From NCBI GenBank assembly GCA_002087915.1, contig LWDP01000018.1, forward strand, positions 1 to 32,534: a stretch of DNA of 32,534 bases, given 5' to 3'. Shown here one piece after another: positions 8,741 to 16,899 of the stretch. How positions within the stretch are numbered: the first letter of the stretch is position 1; every line of letters starts with the position of its first letter. The translations under genes and the position numbers were made by a program. Source of the stretch: Enterospora canceri. Its lineage: Eukaryota > Microsporidia > Enterocytozoonidae. The notes below the pieces were generated by a model. It saw only the letters and a program-made list of their open reading frames with translations, was not told the DNA's origin and did not search any database.

Positions 8741-10639
8741 TTAGAGGAGCCTCTTCATCTTGCACTGCAATTCGACTGCAATCAGGAGGCTGTTTACGCT
8801 ATCAATCTGCTCAGCCAGAATTGTACTATTCTTAAGCAACTCATTCAGTGCATCACATCCTAGACCACTTGTCTTCACCTTTAATTTCTTGATCACGTAT
8901 TCGATCCAAAGCAGATTGTTCTTCTCAGAATACTCGTGCCAGTAACTCACGTTATTCATCATTTTCCTGTAGACCTCGTACTGGTAGTCGTGACCTGCAT
9001 TGCCTTCGAATATCCAATTACTGTCTGAGTGATACAGATCAGAAAACAGGAGCATTTCACTATTTTCAAATCTACATAGAGAGAAGTCTACGAGTGAGAC
9101 TGCGATGTTTCCGCCATCAGGAACCTCTTTGCTTCCAACCCTTCTCAGCATGATATTCCCCCAATGGAGATCCCTGTGTTCGAATTTGAATTCAATTTGG
9201 AGATTTTTGATCACTTTGAGAAATTGAATCAAAAAGTGGAGCACCTCAGATGCACTCGTGAAGTGAAATGACTCGAGATCTACACCAGCATGTTCCATGA
9301 AGAGGCATCCGTATTTCTGATTCAGACTGTACGACGATGGATCAGTGTTCTCAGTTTCCTTATTGAAATTCTTCCAGGCTGTCACATATTCAGGTGAATA
9401 CGCCCCAGTCAGAACACAGGCGTAATGAAGCTTACAAATACCAGGAATAGTTTTGAGCTGTTCCATGGCATAGCACTCTTTCATGAATGACTCCTCGGTG
9501 TAGAACTCAGTGAATGGCACAATCTTGACAACTAGGCGTCCATCAGGTGCCTCAAATCCAAATGCGTTGTCTTTGTTGTTCACCAGGAAAATGTCTGAAA
9601 ACGACGCTTCTGCTATTTTTTCAGGGCTTTTTGGCATACACGCAAATTCAAAGCTGTTGATGGCATTCATCTTGCAGAATGCATTCTCAGGCTGATTGGA
9701 TTGCGCCATCTTACACACGATGTTGACTTTCTTATTCATCTTCTCACATTCAGTCACAATTTGCGAGGCATCAACACCCTTAGGATTATGCAGCATCACA
9801 GTAGAAGCAACAGACATCTTTTTGCCTGAGATACCTCTATTGTTCTGTTTCTTTACCACTACATTGGTTACAGTGGGCTTGCTCTTCTTTATTACTCTTT
9901 TATCATTAATTGGTTTTTTCACTTTGACCCTTGTTTTGGTTCCCTTGAATTTGGTAATGTTATCCACAGGGATTCGGCTACTTTTCCTAATCTGCTCTCC
10001 ATTGGGACCAACAGAAATCATTGGAAGAGAAGCCATATACCTCTTTGCTTTATTAACATCAAGGGCAGATGTGGTTTTAAACTGAGTGGATTTGAATTTG
10101 GCATTGGGTCTGCGATAGAATTCAGTGGGTTGAATCACGGTGTAGAATTCTCTGTCTGCTTTTTTAAGTGACTCGATGGTAGTGTACTCCTCTGTGAGTA
10201 TTCGGTGATGAGCTTTCAAATCAAGAAACTTCTTTTTGTATATTTCTTTGACAGGTTTGTTTCCACGAATCACAAGATTGGTGCTTCTTTCTGTCTTCTT
10301 AGCATTATGCTCTTTTTCGATAGCCAATACCGTGCTTTTGTGATTCTCACGTAATTTCTCAAGAGCTCGATTACTTGCAGCAGTGAGTCCTGCTGTCTTA
10401 ACAGACACTGGTTTGACCTGAGTCTCTGATTTTTCTGAGCTATCCACATAGGAATTAAAATTTGAGGCGGAAACCGTCTTCACCACAAAGTTCTTCTTAG
10501 GTTTCTTTACCTTAACACAAAAATTTTGTTCAGTATATTCATCGGTTAGTCCATTTGAGGCACTCCCCAGTCTTTGATTTGGCGCAGCAAGCTTGTTGTC
10601 TCGATTGTTTGCTGCTTTAGCGTTTGTTTTTTCAGACAT
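8741..10639 (-). CDS. Haspin-like protein kinase
   Basis: 632 residues. The first 300 or so are basic, Lys/Ser/Asn-rich and probably disordered. The kinase domain starts near 340 (EASFSDIFLVNN as P-loop region, LVVKIVPF with the ATP lysine). It has the haspin-specific catalytic loop FEHRDLHWGNIML (HRD at 488-490), then LVDFSLCRF, with DFS at 518-520 where haspins normally have DYT. The C-terminal DYQYEVYRKM block replaces the usual APE/activation region. Haspin phosphorylates histone H3 Thr3 to recruit the chromosomal passenger complex at centromeres, and yeast ALK1/ALK2 are the fungal members. A long basic tail suits nuclear/chromatin binding. The ATG at 10639 is preceded by AAATTTACCCTCC. 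Confidence is high for the family and moderate for the substrate. Confidence 0.9.
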   Translation of the reverse strand: MSEKTNAKAANNRDNKLAAPNQRLGSASNGLTDEYTEQNFCVKVKKPKKNFVVKTVSASNFNSYVDSSEKSETQVKPVSVKTAGLTAASNRALEKLRENHKSTVLAIEKEHNAKKTERSTNLVIRGNKPVKEIYKKKFLDLKAHHRILTEEYTTIESLKKADREFYTVIQPTEFYRRPNAKFKSTQFKTTSALDVNKAKRYMASLPMISVGPNGEQIRKSSRIPVDNITKFKGTKTRVKVKKPINDKRVIKKSKPTVTNVVVKKQNNRGISGKKMSVASTVMLHNPKGVDASQIVTECEKMNKKVNIVCKMAQSNQPENAFCKMNAINSFEFACMPKSPEKIAEASFSDIFLVNNKDNAFGFEAPDGRLVVKIVPFTEFYTEESFMKECYAMEQLKTIPGICKLHYACVLTGAYSPEYVTAWKNFNKETENTDPSSYSLNQKYGCLFMEHAGVDLESFHFTSASEVLHFLIQFLKVIKNLQIEFKFEHRDLHWGNIMLRRVGSKEVPDGGNIAVSLVDFSLCRFENSEMLLFSDLYHSDSNWIFEGNAGHDYQYEVYRKMMNNVSYWHEYSEKNNLLWIEYVIKKLKVKTSGLGCDALNELLKNSTILAEQIDSVNSLLIAVELQCKMKRLL

Positions 10640-10642
10640 GGA

Positions 10643-10649
10643 GGGTAAA
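10643..10649 (-). promoter_or_regulatory. TTTACCC start-proximal element of the haspin gene
   Basis: GGGTAAA on the plus strand, reading AAATTTACCCTCC before the ATG on the coding strand, 3 nt from the start codon. Confidence 0.7.
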
Positions 10650-10777
10650 TTTTTTGTGACAATTTATGACACAAAATTGATAGATTTGAAATGAAGCAGT
10701 TTGATTGCAGGAGAAGGCTGTATGTCCCAAACTAAATTTCCAATCTCGCATATAAAAATCAAGAGAATTGAACCCCT

Positions 10778-10858
10778 AACAATAAAATAGTCCTGACACA
10801 GAAAGCCAAATTCGGAGTTAACTGAGTGAGCTTTCTGTGTCAGGACTATTTTATTGTT
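10778..10858. repeat. Perfect 29-bp inverted repeat with 23-nt spacer
   Basis: Left arm 10778-10806 and right arm 10830-10858 are exact reverse complements (each arm contains CTGACACAGAAAGC or its complement). The spacer is 10807-10829. The next outward pair does not match, so the stem ends cleanly. As RNA it would form a long uninterrupted hairpin. As DNA it resembles a fold-back/MITE-like element, though no flanking target duplication is visible. It lies about 140 bp upstream of the haspin start. Confidence 0.92.
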
Positions 10859-11477
10859 CTATTGACTTGCTGACAGTTGTTGTGAGGTATATGTAGGTAT
10901 AACAAAGTTTAAACAGAATAAAAACTGTTTTATTTGAACCTTCTTTCTTTCAACTTAACAAACATGTTCTTATCTTCTTCTAATATCTCCACCATCAAAG
11001 ATGATGGTTTGAAGCCTTATTACCGGGAAAATCCCTAAGGCGGTATATTTTGCCTCTAAAGGCAGATGATAGACTATGCACCACCAGAAGGCAGCAAGTC
11101 AATTTCACCATGTAATGTTCATCGAAGGGTAAATTTCTCATATTTTTATACCTTATTGATCAATCATTTCTAGTAATTATACACCTGCATTCGTGCTTAA
11201 ACATTGTGTTTGGTTGCATGTATCCTTATGAATAAGCCTAATCTTCTACTAAATGCTCTTAACCCACGCATTTCTCATTTATGAAGTATTGTTTCATATG
11301 TGGTTGTTTCCAGAATATTTGTTATGAAAGCTTTCATACAGCAGAATGTATTGAGTGATGGTCTCTGTTGCGTGGCAGACATGTCATACGACTGCATGCT
11401 ACAAGAAAGTTAGATCAGTAGACTTTGTTTATCAACAAAGTATATAAACAAACAGATTGGGGAAACCCATCGTTTCT

Positions 11478-11622
11478 ATGAGTAAATCCAACGCTTCTAA
11501 TAATCCCAAGACTAAGCAGGTTCCTGCCGAGCCGTTGCCTGACACCAACAGTCTCTATAATTTTGTTGCTTGATTTCCTCTGTCTGTTCTTAGCATTTAT
11601 TTTTGTGCTTTTCCTTGCTTAA
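11478..11622 (+). pseudogene. Possible frameshifted micro-gene for a small tail-anchored protein
   Basis: An ATG at 11478 opens a 31-codon hydrophilic frame (MSKSNASNNPKTKQ...) ending in TGA at 11571. It is preceded by GGGAAACCCATCGTTTCT, a CCC element about 12 nt away. Overlapping its end, the +1 frame continues without interruption into a strongly hydrophobic run (LDFLCLFLAFIFVLFLA) that stops at TAA 11620-11622. A one-base length change in the TTTT run at 11561-11564 would fuse the two into a small protein of about 48 residues with a C-terminal membrane anchor, a shape like Sec61-beta or small translocase subunits. The family is not recognised. It may be a sequencing error in a homopolymer, a true pseudogene, or chance. 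Confidence 0.4.
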
Positions 11623-12996
11623 AACTATAGTTTATTAGCTTGATGACATCAGATATCAATAAATAGGTAGTGTTGTTGTGAACTCCGGTTTCATTCTTGG
11701 GGTCTTAGAATAGCATTTCTATGTAGTCGGTGATTAAAGTTAGTATCACTTCTAGTAGTTTTATAAGCAGCCATTTACTTCAATATACAATGATCCTAAC
11801 AGGATCCAATTGGTGCAGAGGTTTGTAGCAGAGAAAATATAATCAGATGGTTGCATTTGGAAACATCAATTCAAAGAAACATGTGAGTAATCAGTGTGTT
11901 CGTGAGTAAGATTTTTGGTCAATTAATAAGTGATTTCAAAGATCTTACGCAATGTATTGACATAGTTTTTCTTAAAATCAGTGCCAAACTTATTGATGTT
12001 TAAGCTGAAATGACTACTAATCACAATAGATTTTGTTGTTATTCAATGCGATTGAAGACAATGCGTAGTGCCTGATATGTTGATTATCTTTATCAGGTTA
12101 ATCGCCATCTTAGAAAACAGCCAAAGGTCTGTTCGTTCATCTTTATCAATCGCTATCCTCACCCATCATTCTTCTTGCTGATCTCACTTCAACCATTCTG
12201 TGCTTATGTTTATTCTTCATAGTTAAATATCCTCTAATTATCTGAATTTCATCGATTTTTAGGCACTTGATTCAGAGATAGTCAAATTACCTGAAATCAC
12301 CATGTTATTGTTTGTCTATTTCCGCCCAAAATATCCGAAATGCAACAAACTTGCCTTTATTTGTCTTCAAACACTCTGTTTTATGATATTCAACGTCTTG
12401 CGTCCACTCTAACACAGCTGTTGTTTTTATTTTCAATAATTTCTAATTCAGTTGAATACACTTGGTAATCATATTTTGTTACCAACAACATCTTTTTTGG
12501 AGACAAACACGCGATATACACACTTATTTGATACTGACAAGGAGTATAACATGCTATTTCGTGTTGTTCTGTTCGTTTTGCCATCCGTTTGGTTCTTATA
12601 AAATCAAATTGAAACACCAATAACGTCCTCTATTGTGGGCCTTAATATCATTAGAGATTTCTAAAGCGGTATTTTCATGTCCTCCTCTAACACGCTATTG
12701 TCTTCAGATTCCCATTCTTTAACATTTTCGTTGTTTCTCGATCTCGCGCATGTCATTGCCTTCTAGACGCGGCTAAAATACGAATCGTTGTTTTGGTCGT
12801 GTCTTCACATGCTCTTTTTCAATAAAATTATTTCTCGTTGTAATTATCTTAGTGGTAAAATCACCTTGAAATATAATGATATTTTCCTGTTTTCAAGCCT
12901 AAAAGTAGGGATAAAAATAAGGTTTTTGTGTGATACAGGGATTAAAATGCTTCACATGACGCTTTTCCCACTAGTAATGCCTAAGAAAAAAGTATA

Positions 12997-13034
12997 GGAA
13001 AATTGGCCACATTGTCCAAGTTTGACCACCCCTG
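12997..13034 (-). mobile_element. Putative hAT-family transposon terminus (single end)
   Basis: Read on the minus strand from 13034, the sequence begins CAGGGGTGGTCAAACTTGG and continues ACAATGTGGCC. hAT/Charlie-type elements typically start CAGGGGTNNNCAAACT. The element would extend leftward into the gene-poor island. I could not find a matching opposite terminus or an 8-bp target duplication of the flank (GTCTAATC), so it is probably decayed or truncated. Confidence 0.4.
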
Positions 13035-13266
13035 GTCTAATCATAAATACATCCGCGTCAAAGAACGCGACAACAACGATGACCGCGATACTATTGATTA
13101 AACAACATTTATGACAGGTTGATATGGAAACCTTAAAACAATATACTCACACACATTCATATGTAAAGTACACCAATATACAGATAAACACCTATCCTTT
13201 GTACATTCCAATTTCCCTTCAGGCACACTTTCATTCCCTTTATCACATTTTGTTTTTTTAACCCAA

Positions 13267-13803
13267 ATGAGTCAAGGAATAATAAATGACATGAAAGAAT
13301 TCATGACAAAAGAGCGGAAAAGCAGTTTCAAGAATGAATTGACATCTTTCCTCAAGTATCTAGTCCACAAAAAGATGAAGATTGAAGATGCCGAGGTTCT
13401 TCAAAGTTTCTGTCAATTTTCTTATGTAAAACTCAGAGGATGTCCATTGCCATATGAATTGGCTTCGATCAATGGATTAAAACTGACTCCCCAGCGAAAA
13501 GTCACTTTTGTTGCAAAACCAAAGAGAATCTGGTTCCACAAAATATGGTCCAGAGAAGGAAAGATCCAGAATCTCAGAGAAAAAAGACTTCCGGCCATCA
13601 CCAACATCGATCCAAAGAAGATGTTCATGCCTTCAATGTCATTCAGTCAACTGAAAGAGAACAAAACAACGAAAGTCAGCTCATCAGAGACTACTGCAAT
13701 CAATATTCAGGAGTGCACCACGACTAAACTGATGAATTCACTCAATTTCACGATTCAAGAAGTCTTAGAGAACCCATTTATTCTGAATAAATATGCAAAA
13801 TAA
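13267..13803 (+). CDS. Basic 178-residue protein of unknown function
   Basis: Not recognised. The ATG at 13267 follows TTTTTTTAACCCAA, a good CCC-type element, which argues for a real gene. The product is strongly basic. The first 60 residues look helical (MSQGIINDMKEFMTKERK...), followed by a Pro/Lys/Trp-containing middle (KPKRIWFHKIW) and a Ser/Thr-rich C-terminus. It has no signal peptide or membrane helix. It converges with the Tim17-like gene, with 91 bp between stops. Basic charge suggests nucleic-acid or ribosome binding, but this is only inference. Confidence 0.7.
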   Translation: MSQGIINDMKEFMTKERKSSFKNELTSFLKYLVHKKMKIEDAEVLQSFCQFSYVKLRGCPLPYELASINGLKLTPQRKVTFVAKPKRIWFHKIWSREGKIQNLREKRLPAITNIDPKKMFMPSMSFSQLKENKTTKVSSSETTAINIQECTTTKLMNSLNFTIQEVLENPFILNKYAK

Positions 13804-13894
13804 AGAAAAACAATAATTTTTATAAAAAAATAACTCAAAACACACTCAGAATCAAACAAAATTGTATTTTATTCATGCAATACCACCAATTTAT

Positions 13895-14260
13895 TTAGAA
13901 CATGCTCAATTGCCTTACCCAATGCTGAACATAGCTCAGTACCACACTTGCAATTCCATTTTTTATTGCAAAACTCATCCCATTTCTCAGACCTATCAAG
14001 TACGCTGTTGCAAAGATGGCGCATCCGCTTCTCATCGTCTCTTTTACGCCGTATTCCTCCATGATACATGAGAATGTTGTGTATATCATGTTGAATTGAG
14101 CGTAATCAAATCCATCTCGTATTGCACAAACTTGGTTGTACAAGATGTTTTCGTTCTCATTTTTGTTCAACAACCTTTTCACACTCGCTGTTACTGTACC
14201 GAATATGAATGATTCCTTTGTTTCTTGTACGACACTTGTATAGAAATCAAATACAGTCAT
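13895..14260 (-). CDS. Small Tim17/Tim22/Tim23-like protein (tentative mitosomal translocase)
   Basis: The start is set at 14260 (MTVFDFYTSVV), giving 121 residues. The longer frame from 14305 begins with an unlikely leader. A Gly/Ala-rich first helix (SFIFGTVTASVKRLL) is followed by FNMIYTTFSCIMEEYG, RSGCAIFATAYLIGLRNG and a last helix with FAIKNGIASVVLS. This order (first helix, F..xY..F.C.ME, R.G..A, NG..A) resembles the Tim17/22/23 fold. Those proteins form the inner-membrane import channel, and microsporidian mitosomes keep a minimal version. The match is weak by eye and lacks the full GxxxG pattern. The alternative is an unrelated small helical membrane protein. The gene diverges from the next one across 122 bp. 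Confidence 0.6.
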   Translation of the reverse strand: MTVFDFYTSVVQETKESFIFGTVTASVKRLLNKNENENILYNQVCAIRDGFDYAQFNMIYTTFSCIMEEYGVKETMRSGCAIFATAYLIGLRNGMSFAIKNGIASVVLSYVQHWVRQLSMF

Positions 14261-14367
14261 TTTAAGGTATAAAAAGTTGTAAAATAGTGCATACCGTGTA
14301 AACAACGGATTATCTGTTCCTCACTGCTCCAATCAAATCTCACTACCTGATACTGATTTTCTAAAAA

Positions 14368-14374
14368 TTTACCC
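14368..14374 (+). promoter_or_regulatory. TTTACCC element of the gene at 14383
   Basis: AAAAATTTACCCTACTTTCC directly precedes the ATG at 14383, with the CCC ending 8 nt upstream. It supports this start. Confidence 0.65.
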
Positions 14375-14382
14375 TACTTTCC

Positions 14383-15831
14383 ATGCTCAATAAATATGAA
14401 GTAATGAGCATAAGAAACACAGAAGAACTGCTTGACACATTTGAACACAATAAAAACGACTATTTTATGATATTAGAAAAGGCACTGGAAATGAAATGGC
14501 ATGAAACATTTATATTAATCATAGGAGAACTGAAGGGAATTCAATTTGCAGAATTCAAGAAGATTAATAGGCTGATTGTCAGAAACAGAGATGAATTTAG
14601 CGAATATCTGGATTCATTGTGTAGTGCCTTGCTCACATTTGATTTTGAATTCGACTTTGAAAACTACACCGTATGCAAAAAGGTGGCTGAATTAATATCA
14701 GCACAGAAGACATTCAATGAGACGGCCACATCGATCAAATACCTCAACAAACTCAACGGAGTGGTACGAGACGTGTTTCTGAAGCTACATATTGAAATTA
14801 CGCTGTGTAAGTTGCAGAATGAGGAATACAGCGTAGAGCAATACGAGTATTTGATCAAATGTATTGAAGCTAAGAAACAAGATGAAAATTACAGGGCAAT
14901 TGCAAACAGAATCTACAAGGAATTGCTATGTGGATTCTACATTAAAAACCAGGATATTGCGAAAAAGAGCGATGGTACAGTTGAAATAGTCGATAAGACC
15001 TTGTGGGATACTGTGATCCAGTCTGATACAGTACCACTCAGTGAGGAAATGCTACTGTTTCTGATTCAAAATGACTTCAATTACGAAGTTACAGGGAATC
15101 AGGTTACTATTCTACCATATGAGCACAATAGTTTCAACAAGAAGGTATTTAGAGTGTCAGAGAAGTACGAGGAACGAAGAGAGAGCAAAATAAGCGTAGG
15201 AATAGCAGAAAAAGACGAGGAAACAGAACCAACTGCTGTTAAGGACAAAAAAGAAGCAGTTTTGGTGGAACAGACAAAAACAGTCAGACCAAACAAATTT
15301 AGTCGCCTATACAACATTAGGAATTTTGTATATGACCAGTATGAGAAGAATGTGAAGGATGACGAGTATGAGGAACGTGTTGAGAACTACGAAGAGATGA
15401 TGAGAAGCAGGGATGAAACAATAAGCAGGAAGAGAGCATTTTACGAAAAGATGGAAGAGAGAACGCGTGAGCTGGAAGAGAAGCTGTGCAAGAGGATTCA
15501 GGAGAAACAAAGAGTGGAAATAGAACGAAGAATCATGCAAGAAGCACAAGAACGCGAGGAAAGAGAGAAGGCTGAGTCGAAGAAGAGATGGTACAACACC
15601 AGCAACTCATTTGTAAAAATTGACTACAATCGGGGGAGCACGGCGTGGGAGAGCCAGGATAACAAGTTCAGGGAGAAAGGGTCGTGGAGCAGCATGTCTA
15701 AGGATGTTGCCTCAGGGGCAGCAGAGAAGTTCAAAATGCTGCAAGAAAAGAAGAAGGAAGAAAGTAAGAAGCAGGGTGGATTCACCCCTAAGAAAAAAGA
15801 ACCAAAATACGACCCATTTGCGCATAAATAA
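14383..15831 (+). CDS. Helical protein with long charged coiled-coil C-terminus, unknown (eIF3a-like shape)
   Basis: 482 residues, not firmly recognised. Residues 1 to about 250 look like an all-helical repeat domain (LLDTFEHNKNDYFMILEKAL, then repeated Leu/Ile-Glu-Lys helices). Residues from about 270 are very highly charged, including a run of Arg/Glu coiled coil (KMEERTRELEEKLCKRIQEK) and a tail with GSWSSMSKDVASGAAEKF and a final KKKEPKYDPFAHK. A PCI-like helical front with a spectrin-like charged back is the architecture of translation factor eIF3a, but I cannot see a decisive PCI signature. The CCC element at 14368 supports the start. It converges on the next gene with 23 bp between stops. 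No signal peptide or membrane helix. Confidence 0.75.
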   Translation: MLNKYEVMSIRNTEELLDTFEHNKNDYFMILEKALEMKWHETFILIIGELKGIQFAEFKKINRLIVRNRDEFSEYLDSLCSALLTFDFEFDFENYTVCKKVAELISAQKTFNETATSIKYLNKLNGVVRDVFLKLHIEITLCKLQNEEYSVEQYEYLIKCIEAKKQDENYRAIANRIYKELLCGFYIKNQDIAKKSDGTVEIVDKTLWDTVIQSDTVPLSEEMLLFLIQNDFNYEVTGNQVTILPYEHNSFNKKVFRVSEKYEERRESKISVGIAEKDEETEPTAVKDKKEAVLVEQTKTVRPNKFSRLYNIRNFVYDQYEKNVKDDEYEERVENYEEMMRSRDETISRKRAFYEKMEERTRELEEKLCKRIQEKQRVEIERRIMQEAQEREEREKAESKKRWYNTSNSFVKIDYNRGSTAWESQDNKFREKGSWSSMSKDVASGAAEKFKMLQEKKKEESKKQGGFTPKKKEPKYDPFAHK

Positions 15832-15854
15832 TCTAAAAAATACTGCCATTTATT

Positions 15855-16565
15855 TTACACCTTCACGTATAATTCAGCAGGCTGCTTGACCCGTAGTTGT
15901 GTCGGTCTTTTGGATTTGATGCTGACTGGTTTTGCTTTGGCATTCTTAGCTGCCTTTGTTTTTGGTTCTCTATTTACCTGTGTCTCGGGTTCAAAGTAGC
16001 CATGGCTCATTTTCAAACCAACGTATGAGACCAGCCCAAAGAGAACCAAGAACATCATCAGCCCCAAAAAGAGCACAAACTTCCTCTTAGGCACGACCCT
16101 ACTCTTCGTGTCATTCTTAAACTGGAAATTAACACTTAGAGCATCCAATGCCTCTTCCTGGAAGAATATCTTGCTTCTGAACACGTTTGACTCCAGAAAG
16201 CTGATGTGGTTTCCAGCATACTCCGCCCTTAGTGGCGTATCGCTGTCGTATCGCATTTTGAAGAAGTTGATTTCCATGATATCCTTAGAGTGTATTGGGT
16301 CGGAGAAGTTCTTGATTCTTATGCGTCTTCCTTCAGCAGAAATGACCATTTCAAATACAAATTTGCAGAGGTGCTTTGCATCGTAGCAGTAGAAGTACGG
16401 ATCGCCATTGGTGCCACTGCATTGGACACGTGCGATGTAGTAGTCCTCTCCCCTTGAATGGGCCTCGTAGACGAGGTCTGAGAAGCTCTTCTGCGTGAAT
16501 GCCTCGAGATTCTTCGCATCGAGCGCACATTTGGTCGTATTGGTGTTCTCCAGTCCGTAGAGCAT
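15855..16565 (-). CDS. Single-pass membrane protein of unknown family
   Basis: 236 residues, not recognised. An N-terminal soluble domain of about 160 residues contains aromatic/Cys-rich segments (YYIARVQCSG, YFYCYDAKHLCKFVFEM). Then comes one strong hydrophobic helix at about 163-185 (FVLFLGLMMFLVLFGLVSYV) preceded by PKRK, and a basic Lys/Arg-rich tail of about 50 residues (AKNAKAKP, KSKRP). There is no cleavable signal peptide. The basic residues on both sides make the topology uncertain. The start at 16565 follows TTTCAGCTGCCTCAGCC, which lacks a clear TTTACCC. It diverges from AspRS across 334 bp. The DAKHL...F block may be a lineage-specific domain, but I cannot name it. Confidence 0.75.
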   Translation of the reverse strand: MLYGLENTNTTKCALDAKNLEAFTQKSFSDLVYEAHSRGEDYYIARVQCSGTNGDPYFYCYDAKHLCKFVFEMVISAEGRRIRIKNFSDPIHSKDIMEINFFKMRYDSDTPLRAEYAGNHISFLESNVFRSKIFFQEEALDALSVNFQFKNDTKSRVVPKRKFVLFLGLMMFLVLFGLVSYVGLKMSHGYFEPETQVNREPKTKAAKNAKAKPVSIKSKRPTQLRVKQPAELYVKV

Positions 16566-16899
16566 GGCTGAGGCAGCTGAAACTTTTTATAACACAAAAC
16601 AGTGTTTCAGACTGTATTGCCTGATATCAGTGCATAAAGCAAATTAAGCTTAAAAAGCATAAAAATAATCGTAATTCAAGGACACCCTGAAACAACAGAC
16701 ACCTTTAGAACCAGAACTGTTGATTTTGGTGAAGTTTACTTGAATCATTATTGGATATTTGATAGATTGATGTATTCAGGACCACCATTACTCAATAGAT
16801 TGAATGAGAACAGAAACATTCATCAGGTCAATTTACTCCTATAGTTTATGCATAATACACATCATTAACCGTAACCAAATCATTTAGCAAATTTTACCC
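16566..16899. other. 334-bp divergent intergenic region, with a 68-codon stop-free run
   Basis: Spacer between the membrane-protein gene and AspRS. On the plus strand a stop-free run extends 16638-16841 and ends in TAG at 16842. It has no ATG in its first 44 codons, although its C-terminal half (GEVYLNHYWIFDRLMYSGPP) looks protein-like. It is reported as a possible remnant, not a gene. The right end carries the AspRS TTTACCC element. Confidence 0.5.
16893..16899 (+). promoter_or_regulatory. TTTACCC element abutting the AspRS start
   Basis: AAATTTTACCC is immediately followed by ATG at 16900 with no spacer, a textbook example of the motif in this window. Confidence 0.75.

Larger units (their letters stand above)
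10640..13266. other. 2.6-kb gene-poor island with decayed or mobile sequence
   Basis: By far the longest stretch without a convincing gene. It holds a perfect 29-bp inverted repeat (10778-10858), short open frames of about 40 codons in several frames at 10930-11140 with an orphan TTTACCC plus ATG, a possible frameshifted micro-gene (11478-11622), coding-like fragments split between frames on the minus strand at about 12300-12780, and a hAT-like terminal repeat ending at 13034. The remaining AT-rich sequence, including open frames of 76 codons (12390-12620, minus) and 69 codons (12788-12997, plus), shows no CCC element and no recognisable protein. No tRNA or rRNA signature was found. It is probably a graveyard of transposons and broken genes, but a non-coding RNA cannot be excluded. 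Confidence 0.6.

Noticed and set aside
10980..11110. Structured stretch with small stem-loops and an AAGGCAGATGA resembling part of SRP RNA
   Set aside because: The order of motifs does not fit the SRP helix 8 layout and no complete helix can be built by eye; a covariance-model search would be decisive.
11671..11830. LTR-like layout: TGTTG...TAACA followed by TTGGTGCAGAGG resembling a primer binding site
   Set aside because: No second LTR copy, no gag/pol reading frame and an imperfect primer-site match; too weak to call a retrotransposon.
12390..12620. 76-codon minus-strand frame, and the 69-codon plus-strand frame at 12788-12997
   Set aside because: No CCC element before the start, no recognisable family and composition like the surrounding AT-rich island.
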